Source of the DNA: Strigops habroptila
Lineage: Eukaryota > Chordata > Aves > Psittaciformes > Psittacidae
Reading direction: 5' to 3'
Length of the DNA stretch: 64,000 bases
Assembly (NCBI RefSeq): GCF_004027225.2
Contig: NC_044298.2
Span: 917,537 to 981,536, forward strand
This document shows positions 34,801 to 45,800 of the stretch, one piece after another. Positions within the stretch are counted from its first letter, which is position 1; every line of letters starts with the position of its first letter. Both the position numbers and the translations under genes were made by a program. The notes beneath the pieces are model-generated. The model was not told the DNA's origin. It was given only the letters and a program-made list of their open reading frames with translations, and ran no database searches.

Positions 34801-37430
34801 GGGGCCCAGATCCAGAAGCACGAGGTGGGGGGGACCCCATTGCCTATGGGGGGGGACCCCATTGCCTATGGGGGGACACCCCCCATTGCCCACGGGACCC
34901 ATAGGTGCGAACACGCCGTGTCCCCGCAGGAGTGCGTGTCCCCCCCCCGGGACACGGTGCTGGGGGCCCTGCGGGACCCCGAGACCCCGGGGCCCCCCCT
35001 GAGCCCCCCCCGTCTGCACATGGCCCTGGTCGACCTCTTCATCGGCGGCACTGAGACCACGGCCGCGGCGCTGGCCTGGGCCGTCGCCTTCCTGCTGCAC
35101 CGCCCCGAGGTGCCACACGCGTGTCCCAGCCGTGTCCCCACGCGTGTCCCGTGTGTGCCACATGTGTCCCCCGTGTCCCCATCCCCATGGCCAGCACCAT
35201 TCCCCTGCACTGCCCTGAGGTGCCACATCCGTGCCCACATACCGGGGGTGTCCCATGTCCTGTGTGTCCCCTACGTCCCCATCCCAGTGTCCATCACCAT
35301 CCCCTGCACCACACGCGTGTCACATCCATGTCTGCATCCCCATGGGGCTCCTTGGTCCCTTTATGCCCCCCTATTATCACCGGCTGCCCCCCCCCGCCAT
35401 GACCCACACATCACCCTGGGGGGCAGTGTGCTGCGTGTGACATGCGTATGACATGCGTGTGGCATGTGTGCGATACACGTGTGACGTACAACACGCATTT
35501 GACATGTGACACATGTTACGTGTGTGACGTGTGTGACATGTACGACGTGTGCGCTGCATGTAACACGTATGTAACACGCCTGTGCCATGCCGCGGCAGCT
35601 GCAGGAGCGGCTGCGCGCGGAGCTGCGGCGGGAGCTGCCCCCCGGCGCGGTGCCTCAGGCCGGGGACACGCGGCGCCTGCCCCTGCTCCAGGCCACGGTC
35701 ACCGAGACCCTGCGGCTGCGGCCCCCGGCCCCCCTGGCGCTGCCCCACTGCGCCCGGCGCACCACCAGGTACGGAGCAGCCTGGACCCGTGGGGGCCATG
35801 GGCACCCCCAGTGCCGCCCAGCGTGTCCCAGCAGGTCCCAATAGCCTCTGCAGAGACCAGTAGGTCCCAGTAGATCCCAGTATCCCCAGCAGAGCCCAGT
35901 AGGCTCCAGTAGTACCAGTAGGTCCCAATAGATCCCAGTATCCCCAGCAGAGCCCACTAGACTCCAGTAGCACCAGTAGGTCCCAATAGATCCCAGTATT
36001 CCCAGCAGAGCCCAGTAGGCTCCAGTAGCACCAGTAGGTCCCAATAGATCCCAGTATCCCCAGCAGAGCCCACTAGACTCCAGTAGCACCAGTAGGTCCC
36101 AATAGATCCCAGTATTCCCAGCAGAGCCCAGCAGGCTCCAGTAGCACCAGTAGATCCCAATAGATGCCAGTAGCTGCAATAGGTTCCAGTAGGCTCCAGT
36201 AATCCCCAGTAGGTCCCAGTAGAGGCCAGTACCCCCAGCCGAGCCCAGTATATCCCAGTAGATCCCAGTAGGTGCCAGTAGGCCCCAGAAGATGCCAGCA
36301 GAACCCAGGAGGGCCCCAGCAGACCCCAATAGATCCCCCAAGATCCCAGTATGCCCCAGTAGATCACAGCAGGTCTCAGCACGCTCCAGTAGACCCCATC
36401 AGAGCCCAGTATGTCCCAGTAGAGTACAATAGGGTCCTAGCAGGCTCGAGAAGGTCCTATAGACCCCCAGGAGACCTCAGAGAGCCCCGGCAGAGCCCAG
36501 TGCACCCCAGTGCACCCCAGTGCATCCCAGTCCATCCCAGTGCATCCTGGTCCATCCCAGTGCACCCCAGTGCAGCGTCTCCCTGTCCCTGCAGCGTCGG
36601 GGGTATCTCGGTGCCAGCCGGCTCCATCCTGGTCCCCAACCTCCTGGCTGCCCACCAGGACCCCGACATCTGGCACCACCCCGAGGAATTCCTGCCTGGT
36701 ACGGCCGGACAGTGGGGTCCCCTCAACCCACTGGGGTCCCCTCAACTCACTGGGGTCCCCTCAACCCACTAGGGTCCCCTAAACCCTTGAGGTCCCCTCC
36801 CTGATCTTGGGGTCCCGTCAACCCCTTGGCGTCCCCTCAACCCAATGAGGTCCCCTCCTGGATCCCCTCAACCCATTTGGGTCCCCTCAGCCCATTGGGG
36901 TCCCCAAAGCTCACTGGGGTCCCCTCCTGGGTGCTGGGCTCCCCCAAACGCCCTGGTGTGAGTCCCTTCCTGGGTCCCCTCAACCCATTCGGGTCCCCTC
37001 AACGCACTGGGGTGCCCTCAACCCATTGGGGTCCCCTGAGCCGTGCCCGGGTGGGTTCCTCCTGGATACTGGGGTCCCCTGAACCCTTGGGGTCCCCTCC
37101 CTGAGGTCGGGGTCCCCCAGCCCCTTGGTGTGGGTCCCCGAGCCCCCCGTGGTGTGTTGTGACCCCGCTGCCCCCCCCCCCCCAGAGCGGTTCCTGGCGC
37201 CGGGGGCGCCGCTGCGGGCGCTGCTGCCGTTCGGCTGCGGGGCGCGCTCCTGCCTGGGGGAGGCGCTGGCGCGGGCCGAGCTCTTCGTGTTCCTGGGGCA
37301 GATCCTGCAGGAATTCCGGCTGGAGCCGCCGGCGCCGGGGCTGCTGCCCTCGCTGCGGGTGCGGGCGGGCACGGTCCTGCGCTGCCCGCCCTTCCGCGTG
37401 CGCATGGTGCCCTGCCAGGCCCCGGCCTGA
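31816..37430 (+). CDS. CYP21A1: Steroid 21-hydroxylase cytochrome P450
   Basis: ER-membrane P450 that 21-hydroxylates progesterone and 17-hydroxyprogesterone on the way to gluco- and mineralocorticoids. Ten exons as in mammals, phases exact: 31816-31978, 32557-32646, 33351-33502, 33973-34068, 34195-34302, 34738-34824, 34930-35109, 35599-35768, 36595-36698, 37186-37430. Length is 464 residues (human 495). Visible: N-terminal anchor helix, C-helix WRQQR, I-helix [11 protein letters not shown], ExxR as ETLR, PERF, and the haem loop [12 protein letters not shown] with its cysteine. [11 protein letters not shown] and the haem loop are close to human CYP21A2. The proline-rich hinge after the anchor is missing. 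Intron repeats are exceptionally dense. The symbol follows non-human usage; CYP17 or other class II P450s fit less well. Confidence 0.93.
32085..32545 (+). repeat. CYP21 intron 1 minisatellite
   Basis: Tandem units built on TTTGGGGTCTCCCCCATTTG with TTGGGTTCC, about 40 bases each, drifted. Confidence 0.85.
32645..33300 (+). repeat. CYP21 intron 2 minisatellite
   Basis: G/T-rich units around GGGGTGTCTATGGGGCTGGG and GGTATATGGGGG, more than fifteen copies of variable length. Confidence 0.9.
33515..33955 (+). repeat. CYP21 intron 3 minisatellite
   Basis: C-rich units of about 48 bases carrying CCCCATAGAGCCCCCCAATA and GGACACCCCAAAC. Confidence 0.9.
34310..34735 (+). repeat. CYP21 intron 5 minisatellite
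   Basis: Short units around CTATGGGTCCCGGGGGGTCT, many copies. Confidence 0.85.
35420..35590 (+). repeat. CYP21 intron 7 GTGTGACATG repeats
   Basis: Irregular TGTGACATGTG/ACACGTATG-type units. The upstream half of the intron has CGTGTCCC-type units. Confidence 0.7.
35850..36440 (+). repeat. CYP21 intron 8 minisatellite
   Basis: A higher-order unit of about 57 bases (CCCAGTAGGCTCCAGTAGCA, then CCAGTAGGTCCCAATAGATC) repeated nearly perfectly at 35890-36150 and drifting after that. Confidence 0.93.
36715..37125 (+). repeat. CYP21 intron 9 minisatellite
   Basis: Units around GGGGTCCCCTCAACCCATTG, about 20 bases, roughly twenty copies. Confidence 0.88.
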
Positions 37431-38130
37431 GCGCTCGGCCCTGCCTGAGCCCTGCGCCCTGAGCCCTGTGCCCTGAGCCCTGCGCCCTGAGCCCTGCGCC
37501 CTGAGCCCTGTGCCCTGAGCCCTGAGCCCTGAGCCCTGTGCCCTGAGCCCTGCCTGCACCCTGCCTGCGCCCTGTGCCCTGAGCCCTGCCTGAGCCCTGC
37601 CTGAGCCCTGTGCCCTGAGCCCTGCCCTGCCTGCACCCTGCCTGCACCCTGAGCCCTGTGCCCTGAGCCCTACCCTGCCTGCACCCTGCCTGCGCCCTGC
37701 GCCCTGTGCCCTGAGCCCTGCCTGCGCCCTGCCTGAGCCCTGTGCCCTGAGCCCTGCCCTGCCTGCACCCTGCCTGCGCCCTGCGCCCTGAGCCCTGTGC
37801 CCTGAGCCCTGCCTGCACCCTGCCTGCACCCTGAGCCCTGCCTGTACCCTCAGCCCTGCCTCAGCCCTGCCTGAATCCTGTGCCCTGCCTGCACCCGGCA
37901 CTGCCTGCAACCTGCCTATACCCTGAGCCCTGCCTGAGCCCTGTGCCCTGCCTGCGCCCTGCCTGCACCCAGCTCTGCCTACACCCGGCTCTACCTGAGC
38001 CCTGCCTGTACCCTGCCCGTAGCCTGCACCCTGCCAGGTGCCCGCCTGAGCCCTGTGCCCTGCCTGCACCCTGTCCCCTGCCTGTGCCCCTCCTGCTCCC
38101 TGCCCGCACCCTGCCTGCACCCCGCACTCC
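37431..38130 (+). repeat. (CCCTGAGCCCTG)n minisatellite downstream of CYP21
   Basis: About 700 bases of CCCTGAGCCCTGTGCCCTG and CCCTGCCTGCAC units starting immediately after the CYP21 stop codon. I see no clear poly(A) signal for CYP21 before it, so the array may be in its 3'UTR. Confidence 0.93.
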
Positions 38131-38187
38131 CGGGTGTGTGTCCCCCCCCAGCACTCACTGCACCAGGACAAGAGGTTACAGGCAACG

Positions 38188-38193
38188 TTTATT
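38188..38193 (-). terminator. PYCARD: Candidate poly(A) signal for PYCARD
   Basis: AATAAA on the minus strand, 630 bases beyond the CARD-exon stop. If used, the 3'UTR would include an antisense CR1 copy. Confidence 0.5.
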
Positions 38194-38389
38194 ACACGCA
38201 CCCTCCCCATATAAAAGCTTTGTCTTGGACCCCGTGTCCCCCACCCCAAATCCCGACTCCTTTCTGGAAGCCCCCAGCTCCGTGGGTGCACCCCGACACG
38301 TGGGATCCCCATCTTGGTGGCGGGGATAGAGGGGAGAACCAGGTCCGTCAGGCCCCATAGAGCCCTATAGGCCCCCCCAGACCCTCATC

Positions 38390-38735
38390 ACATTCATTGG
38401 GGTTGGAAGGGACCTGGGGAGATCATTGAGCCCAAGGCAGGGCCACCCAGAGCAGAAACCTGGAGAGGGGCTTTGGACAAGGGACAGGCCAAGGGGAATG
38501 GCTTTAACCTGCCAGAGGGGAGACTGAGATGAGCTCTGAGGCAGAAGCTCTTCCCTGCGAGGGTGGTGGGACACTGGGATGGGTTGAATGGAGAAGGGTT
38601 GGATGAACCATCCCTGGCAGTGTTCAAGGGGATGGGGCTTGGAGCAACCTGCCCTAGCGGAAGGTGTCTCTGCCCGTGGCTTTAGATGAGCTTTAAGCTC
38701 CCTTCCAACACAACCCATTCCATGATTCTATGATC
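38390..38735 (+). mobile_element. CR1 LINE 3' end (sense)
   Basis: Contains GGCAGAAGCTCTTCCCTGCG, CCTGGCAGTGTTCAAGGGGA, TTTAAGCTCCCTTCCAACAC and a tail ending CCATGATTCTATGAT. It lies between CYP21 and PYCARD. Confidence 0.9.
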
Positions 38736-38820
38736 CAGAAGCTCCTTGAGGGCCCCCAAAGGTCGACATGTCATGAAGGGATTTGGTGTGTCCAAGGGGT
38801 CCCGTAGGGCTCTGTGGGGC

Positions 38821-40097
38821 TCAGGGCAGCCCCATCTCCTCCTCCTGGGGGTGCTCACCCAGCTCCTCCATCAGGCAGGGCTGCAGCGCCCGCAGGGCCC
38901 GCAGGAAGCAGCCGTGGCCGCGCCGGCCCCACGCCGGGGCCGTGTCCAGGAGCCGCCGCATCTGCTCCTGCGGGGTGGCCCCGGCGGCCACGGCGGCCGC
39001 GTCCTCGGTGCCGAGCACCCCCCGCGCCTGCAGCCGGTCCAGCAGCGCCGCCACCCCCCGCACCCGCTGCACCAGCTCCGCGCGGTGCCGCCGCACGAAC
39101 CGCTCCTCCGGCGACGGGGCGGCATCCGTGACGTCATCGGTGGCGTCATCGGTGGCGTCATCGGGGGTGCGGTGAGGGGCTGCGGGGGGAAGGGGAAGGG
39201 GGTTGAGGGGATGCTGCCCAATTAGGGGAGGGGCAGCACCTCAACACTTGGGACGACCCTTCCCAACCCATCCCAACCCAGCACATCCCACCCCAGCACA
39301 TCCCAGCCCAACACATCCCAGCCCAACACTTGGCACAACCACCATCACAACCACCACCAAACCCACAGCACAACCCTTAGGACAGCCCTTGGACCAATCC
39401 TTCCCAACCCAACCATTTGCACTACCCTTCTCATCCCATCCCAACCCTTCCCAACCCAACACATCCCATCCCAACCCTTCTCAACCCAACACATCCCATC
39501 CCAACCCTTCCCAACCCAATCATTGGCACAACCCGTCTCAACTCTTCCCATCCCATCCCAACCCAATCATTTGCACTACCCTTCCCTTCCCATCCCAACC
39601 CTTCCCAACCCAACTGTTGGCACAATCCTTCTCAACCCTTCCCAACTCTTCCGAACCCAACACATCCCAAACCAACCACTTGCACTACCCTTCTCATCCC
39701 ATCCCAACCCTTCCCAACCTAACACATCCCATCCCAACCCTACCCAGCCCTTCCCAGCCCAACCCAACCATTCGCTCTACTCTTCCCATCCCTTCCCACC
39801 CCATCCCACCCCTTCCCAACCCCTCTCACCACCATCCTGCAGCAGCCACCCAGCCAGGTCCCTCCGCTGGATGCTCAGCAGCGCCTCACCCATCACCGTC
39901 ACCCCATAGCGCTCCCCATAGTGGCCGACGATGAGGTTGGTGAGGTCGAGGGCATCGGCCTCTTCCATCCTGCCATGGGGCACGGTGCGGTACCCCGCCG
40001 CCACCGGCAGCCGGTTCAGCGCCGCCTTCACGCGCCGCAGCTCCAGCGCCGGCAGCTCCTCCAGCACCCGCAGGATGCGGTCCCAGCCCGTGGCCAT
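38821..40097 (-). CDS. PYCARD: PYCARD / ASC inflammasome adaptor
   Basis: Adaptor that links pyrin-domain sensors to caspase-1 by PYD-PYD and CARD-CARD stacking. The PYD exon runs from 40097 to about 39830; the CARD exon runs 39179-38821. The PYD aligns without gaps to human ASC from residue 1: WDRILRVLEEL, the acidic Glu13, basic 21-22, GY at 35-36, Pro40, and DALDLTN covering Asp48 and Asp51. The CARD has HRAELVQRVRGVAALLDRL and MRRLLDTAPAW, again matching ASC. The linker contains DDAT repeats. The strongest donor (GTGAGA after 39829) leaves phase 2, but the CARD exon needs phase 1. Either GTGGTG after 39833 is used (207 residues in total) or a small linker exon lies in the repeat-filled intron. 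An upstream in-frame ATG at 40136 would add 13 residues. No stop or frameshift breaks either domain. Confidence 0.88.
39195..39830 (+). repeat. Tandem array filling the PYCARD intron
   Basis: Units around CATCCCAACCCTTCCCAACCC with ATTTGCACTACCC, more than twenty copies. It occupies nearly the whole intron between the PYD and CARD exons. Confidence 0.93.
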
Positions 40098-40254
40098 GGC
40101 AGGACCCCCCAAACCACCGCTGCTGGTGGCGGCCATGGCCCGGAAAGGGGCAGGAAGGAAATGGGGGTGGTGGGAGGGGCACATGGGGCTCAACATGGTG
40201 CCGGCGGCATTGTCAGTCATGTCATTGGGGCGCTGGTGGATGGTACAGGGGGGA

Positions 40255-40665
40255 ATGGGGGGCCCCTGCCTGCAGTGGGGCAGGGGATGGGGCTCCTGCC
40301 TGCAATGGGACAGGGGATGGGGGCTGCTGCTGCAATGGGGCAGGGGATGGGGGCCTGGGGCTCCTGCCTGCAATGAGGCAGGGGATGGGGGCTGCTGCTG
40401 CAATGGGGCAGGGGATGGGGGCCTGGGGCTCCTGCCTGCAATGGGGCAGGGGATGGGGGCTGCTGCTGCAATGGGGCAGGGGATGGGGGCCTGGGGCTCC
40501 TGCCTGCAATGGGGCAGGGGATGGGGGCTGCTGCTGCAATGGGGCAGGGGATGGGGGCCTGGGGCTCCTGCCTGCAATGGGGCAGGGGATGGGGGCTCCT
40601 GCCTGCGATGGGGCAGGGGATGGGGGCTCCTGCCAGCGATGGGGCAGGGGATGTGGCCGCTGCCT
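40255..40665 (+). repeat. 66-bp minisatellite upstream of PYCARD
   Basis: Five or so near-perfect units carrying GGGGCAGGGGATGGGGGCTG, CTGCTGCAAT and CTGGGGCTCCTGCCTGCAAT. It lies 120 bases beyond the upstream PYCARD ATG. 40670-42540 holds no gene I can support, though it includes a TATA-like CTCCTTTTAT pair at 41306 and 41335. Confidence 0.93.
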
Positions 40666-42539
40666 GCAGCAGGGGAGCAGCCCCAGGCACTGTGGGGAAG
40701 GCAAAGCTGTGAATATACATGAGGATGCTCGATACAGCCGCTGCCGCTCGCCTTTGCGCAACCAGCGCTGCAATGGAGAACGCTGCTTCCTGGAGCTCCG
40801 CATCGAGCCTGACTTAGCCTGCATTTCTGAGCCCTGAATCTGGCCACATGAGCCCCCAAAACACAGCACTTTGGGGGCTTTGCGTTAGCCGGACAATGGC
40901 TCTACCAAGCCCCCCAAAACCAGGTCCCTTTCTGTGGCCAAGGGAGCCTGGTTTTGAGCCCCCAAAGCGCAGCACTTTGGTTTCTGGTGCTGAGCAGCAA
41001 AGGGCAGGGCTTGGTCTGTGCTTCTGAGCCCAATGAGGCGCCAAGACCTTCATACACGGCCCCAGGACCGGGCTCTTTCGGGGCCCGGAGCCCCCCCGAC
41101 ATCCACGTCCCGGCCCCGCAGCACCGACCGCGGCCGGTCCCCGCTCTGGGCCCGGCTCCGCTGAGCCGCAGCGCCCCAAAGCCCGGGCCCCAGAGCGGCC
41201 CCGGCCCCGAGGTCTGCGGCAGAACCGGCTGCGCCGGGAGCGGCACCACCCGCACCCGGGAAGCCGCGCCCGCTCCTAATATGGGCATCTCCCCGGCCTC
41301 CCTCTCCTTTTATGGTCATGTCTCCGCCCTCCATCTCCTTTTATAGATGTGGCACCGCCCCCTAACTTCACAGGCCACGCCCCGGGTCCTATCGCCCGCC
41401 CGCCCGCTCGTGTCCCCCCCCGCCCCGGCCCGTGGAGTTTTGGGTGGCAAAGCGAGGTACGATGGACAGGTTGGGGGCACCGCGGCAGAGCTCTCCATGT
41501 CCCCCCCATGTCCCCTCTATGTTACCCCGTGTCCCCTATGTCCTACATCCCCCATGTCCCCCATGTCCCCCTGCCCTCCCAGTGCAGGCCGTGCTTGGGG
41601 GGGCTCTCCCAGTACAACTTCCAGCTGCATAAGGGGGGGACACGGACCAGGGACTCCCCAAAACCACCTCCCCCGGGACCAAACACCCCACACACAACCC
41701 GGGAGCTGCTCATGGACCCCCCCGGGCTCCTTCTGGGACCCTCCTCTTGGCACGTACAGACCTTGGGACCCCCCTGGGAACCCTCTGACACCCCCTAGGA
41801 CCCTCTCGGGACCCCCTCCGAGACCCCCAGGATCCCATGAGCTCCCCGCTCACACCTTGGGAATCCCTTGGGGCCCCCCAACACCCCCTTTGGGACCTGA
41901 ACCCCCTTCAAGCCCCCCTGAGACCCTCTTGGGACAGCACAAGACACCCTCTGACCCCCATTTGTGACACCCCTGATACTCCCTTGGGGACCCCCCCCGA
42001 ATTCCCCTTCTAGCCCCCCTGGGACCCTCTTGGGTCCCCCCCCAACAATCTTGGTCCCCCCACCCCAACAGAGGGGAGTCCCCTCAAACCCCCGTGTCCC
42101 CCCCCAGACTCATCATCCGCCCCCCCATCTCCCAGCTCCTTCCTCCCGGGGTTTTCCCCATCGGATTCCCGGTGGGACACAGGAGGGGGGGACACGGGGG
42201 GGTTGCGCAAACCTGCGTCACATTGAGCCGGGTGTTGGGCAATGGGGGGGACCCGGGGCTGCCCCCCCCTCCCCGGCACCTGCCCAAAGGTTTGGGGCTG
42301 GGACCCCGCCATTAACACCCATAATGTCGGGTGAAGGGGGGCGCTGGTGCCTCTTCTCCTCCCCACACCTCACATCGGGGGTTCCGGGGGGGGACACACA
42401 CGAACTGAGCCCCCCCCGATTGGGGGTTCCCCCCCGTGTCCACCCCCCCTCGTCCGGGGGTGACTCACGGGGTGGGGCAGGGCCCAAAATGGGGCAAAAA
42501 CCGCAAAAATGCGGCTGCTTCCCCTCGGCGTGACGGGGC

Positions 42540-42655
42540 GGGGGGACAGGGGCCACTGTGGGGCGGGACGGGGCCACTATGGGGGAGGACAGGGGCCACT
42601 ATGGGGGAGGACAGGGGCAGCTATGGGGGGGACAGGGGCCACCATGGTTGGGGGC
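42540..42655 (+). repeat. 23-bp minisatellite upstream of ECM1
   Basis: About five units of GGGGGAGGACAGGGGCCACT. Confidence 0.88.
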
Positions 42656-42770
42656 ACGATCGTGGCCCTGTTTGGGATGCGGGACCCGCAGTCCCCCCGT
42701 GTCCGTGTGTCCTGTGTCCGCGCGTCCCCCCCCCGTCTTCCCCCATCCCGCCCCACACCACGTCAGGCCG

Positions 42771-42777
42771 TGACTCA
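42771..42777 (+). promoter_or_regulatory. ECM1: AP-1 site in the ECM1 promoter
   Basis: A consensus TGACTCA 75 bases before the ECM1 ATG, followed by a TATA-like CATAAG at about 42791. Role inferred from motif and position. Confidence 0.5.
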
Positions 42778-42851
42778 GGATTCAGCCCTTCATAAGCCCG
42801 GAGCCGGCTCCAGCCCCACAGCGCCGGTTCCAGCCCCACAGCGCCCGCCCC

Positions 42852-45800
42852 ATGGCTGCCCTCAGCATCCTCCTCTTCCTCCTCGGCGCTGGCGGTGAGT
42901 CCCGACCCGCGGCGGGGTTCCCTTCGGGAATGCCGGTTCCCTTCCCGGCCACCTGCGTCCCCTTCCCGGGTATCTGGGTCCCTATTTGGGTGCCCGGGTC
43001 CCATCCCGGACACTGGGTCCCCCTCCTGCACTTGTGGGTCCCCTTCCCGCACTTGTGGGTCCCCTTCCCGACCCCCTGAGCCCCTTTCCCGACTTCCCAA
43101 GTCCCCTCCCCACATCTGTGGGTCCTCTTCCCAGACACTTGAGTCTCCTTCCCGGGTCCCCGGGTCCCCTTCCTGAAGACCTGGGTCCCTATTCGGGTGC
43201 CCGGGTCCCATCCCAGACACGGGGTCCCCTTCCTGAAGGGGGTTCCCAAGTCTCCTTCCCCTGCTCCTGGATCCACTTCCCGAACTCCCGGGTCCCCATT
43301 TGGGTGCCCAGGTCCCACCCCAAACACTGGGTCTCCTTCCTGGATATCTGGGTCCCTCCCCGGATGCCTCTTGTCCCCACCCCGAATGCCTCGGTCACAC
43401 ATCTGGGTCCCCGCCCCACATCTGGGTCCTCGCCCGGCTCACTTGGGTCTCCTCCCCATCATGGGGCTCCAAACCCCATGGGGGCGGGTGAGGGTCCCCC
43501 CATTGACCTCCTGTGTCCGCCACAGTGGTGGCCCCGGAGCCACCCCAACATGTGGTACAGGAGAGCCTGGACCTGCAGCCCCCCCACATCCAGCAGCGTG
43601 AGAGATGGGGACACCCAGGGGTGGGGGTGCGGACGGGGCGGACATGGGGATGGATGGGGTTGGGGACAGAGGGACACGGATAAGGAGGGGACATGGATGG
43701 GGAGATGGGGGTGGACTCCTTGTGATGGGGAGATGGGTGGGGGACATGGGGTCATGGGACATGGATGGGGGGAACAGGGTGATGGGGATGGGGGCAACAC
43801 GTTGGGAGGGGGACACGGGTGAGGGGAACATCCAGGGAGGGGGACAGGGGGGACACGGGGACATGGATGAGGGGACATGGGACATGGATGGGGGGGCATG
43901 GATGAGGGGACATGGGACATGGATGGGGGGGCATGGGGACGTGGCTGAGGGGACATGGATGGGGGGCATGGGGACGTGGATGAGGGGACATGGGACATGG
44001 ATGGGGGGAACAGGGTGACGAAGAGGGGGGCAACACGTTGGGAGGGGGACATGGGTGAGGGGAACATCCAGGGAGGGGGACAGGGGGGACTTGGGGACAT
44101 GGATGAGGGGACATGGGACATGGATGGGGGCAACACCTTGGGATGGGGACATGGATGAGGGGAGCATCCAGGGATGGGGACAGGAGGGACACGGGTGGGG
44201 GGACACGGATGGGGGTCAAGGTGCTGCTGGGGACAAGGGGCACACGGAGCCCCGCGGACACCGCGGAGGGGGGGGGGGGGCGGTGTCAGCCGCGCCCGGC
44301 GATGGGCACCGCAAGCGCCCGCACCCCGCAGTGCTGCAGGAGGAGCTGGTCCTGCGGCTGCCCCCGGACGCGGTGGCCGCAGCCGCCACCGCGGCCCCGT
44401 CCCCGGCGTGGCCCAACACCGTGCCCGGCTTCCCCCCGCCATGGCCCGAGGCCGCCGCCATCACCCAGCGCTGCCGGCACCGCCCGCTGCCCCCCGCGGC
44501 CCCCGCGCTGCCCCCGAGCTCCTTCGGCCACCTCCGGCGCCAGGCGGCGGCGTTGGCCGCGCTCGGGCCCCGCATTGACTCGTGCTGCGGCCGCAACGGG
44601 ACCCTGCCCTGCGCCCGCCGCGCCGTGAGTCAACCGGGGGGGACCGGGGCGGGGGGGACCCCGGGTGCACACGGGGGGGTCCTGACGCCGCTGTCCCGCA
44701 GTGGATGGAGGTGCTGGACGCGTTCTGCGCCGATGAGTTCGGGGTGAAGACGCGGCAGTTCCACTGCTGCCGCCTGCGCGGCGCGGCCCGGCGGCGCTGC
44801 TTCGTGCAGGGCCGCGCCGAGGCCGCCGCTGATGCTGCGGTGGCGGCAGCGCCCCCCCGCGACACGGTCCCGTTCCCCCCCGGGCAACCCACGGCCTCCA
44901 ACATGGGCAACATCTGCGGGTTGCGGGGGCTGCGGCCCGGCCCCTCCGGCCCCTCCGGCCCCATCGCCCGCTTCCAGCTCCGCCTGGAGAGGGACTATGG
45001 GCGCTGCTGCCGCAACGGGAGCCTGGAGTGCGCCCATGATGCCGTGAGTGGTGGGGAGGGGGGGCATGGGGAGACACGGGGGGACATTGGGGGCATGGGG
45101 GGCATGAGGACATGGGGAGCATGGGGGGACATTGGGAACATGGGATCATGGGGCGACATGGGCGTTCTGGAGGGATCGAGGTGTCTGGGGAGCGGATGGA
45201 GGCACCCAGGAAGGGGTTCCTGGTGTTTGGGCTGGGGCGCGGGTACCCCAGGAATGATGCAGTCACACACAGATGGGGGCTGGTGGGACGCGGGGGGGGA
45301 TCCAGGAGGGACCCGGGGATCCCGAGAAGGGACAGAAGGATCCACGAAGAGGATCCAGGTATTGGGGTGGATCCAGGTGCCCCGAGCCCCCTGGACACGC
45401 AGGGGCTGGGGGGGCCGGTTCCCGGGAGGGGGCGCGCAGTGTCCCGCTGACCCCCCCCCGGTCCCGCAGTGGCGCTCGGGGCTGGAGCGGCTGTGCCGGG
45501 AGGAGGCGGCGGTGCCGGCGCGGCAGCAGCGCTGCTGCCGGCGGGGCCCGGGCCCGGCGCAGACCCGCTGCTTCGCGGCGGCCGCCCCGGACCCGGGCTA
45601 CGAGCGGGAGCTGCACAACGTGAGCCTGGCGCGGGCCGGGCCCGCGCTGCTGCGGGCGCTCTGCGGGCCCGCCAGGCTGCTCAGCAGGAGGTGCGCCGCG
45701 GGACCCCCGAGCCCCCGCCCCACCGGGACCCCCAACCAACTGCTCACCCATCCCATTGGGGACCCCCCGCCCCACTGGGGACCCCATCCCATGGCTGCCC

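Noticed and set aside
36980-38312. Long minus-strand frame of Gln-Gly-Ser-Arg-Ala repeats
   Set aside because: Arises from the CCCTGAGCCCTG array downstream of CYP21.
41290-41640. Possible small gene with TATA-like boxes and a short open frame after 41580
   Set aside because: The two TATA-like sites are within a short direct repeat and no exon with convincing splice sites or known residues follows.
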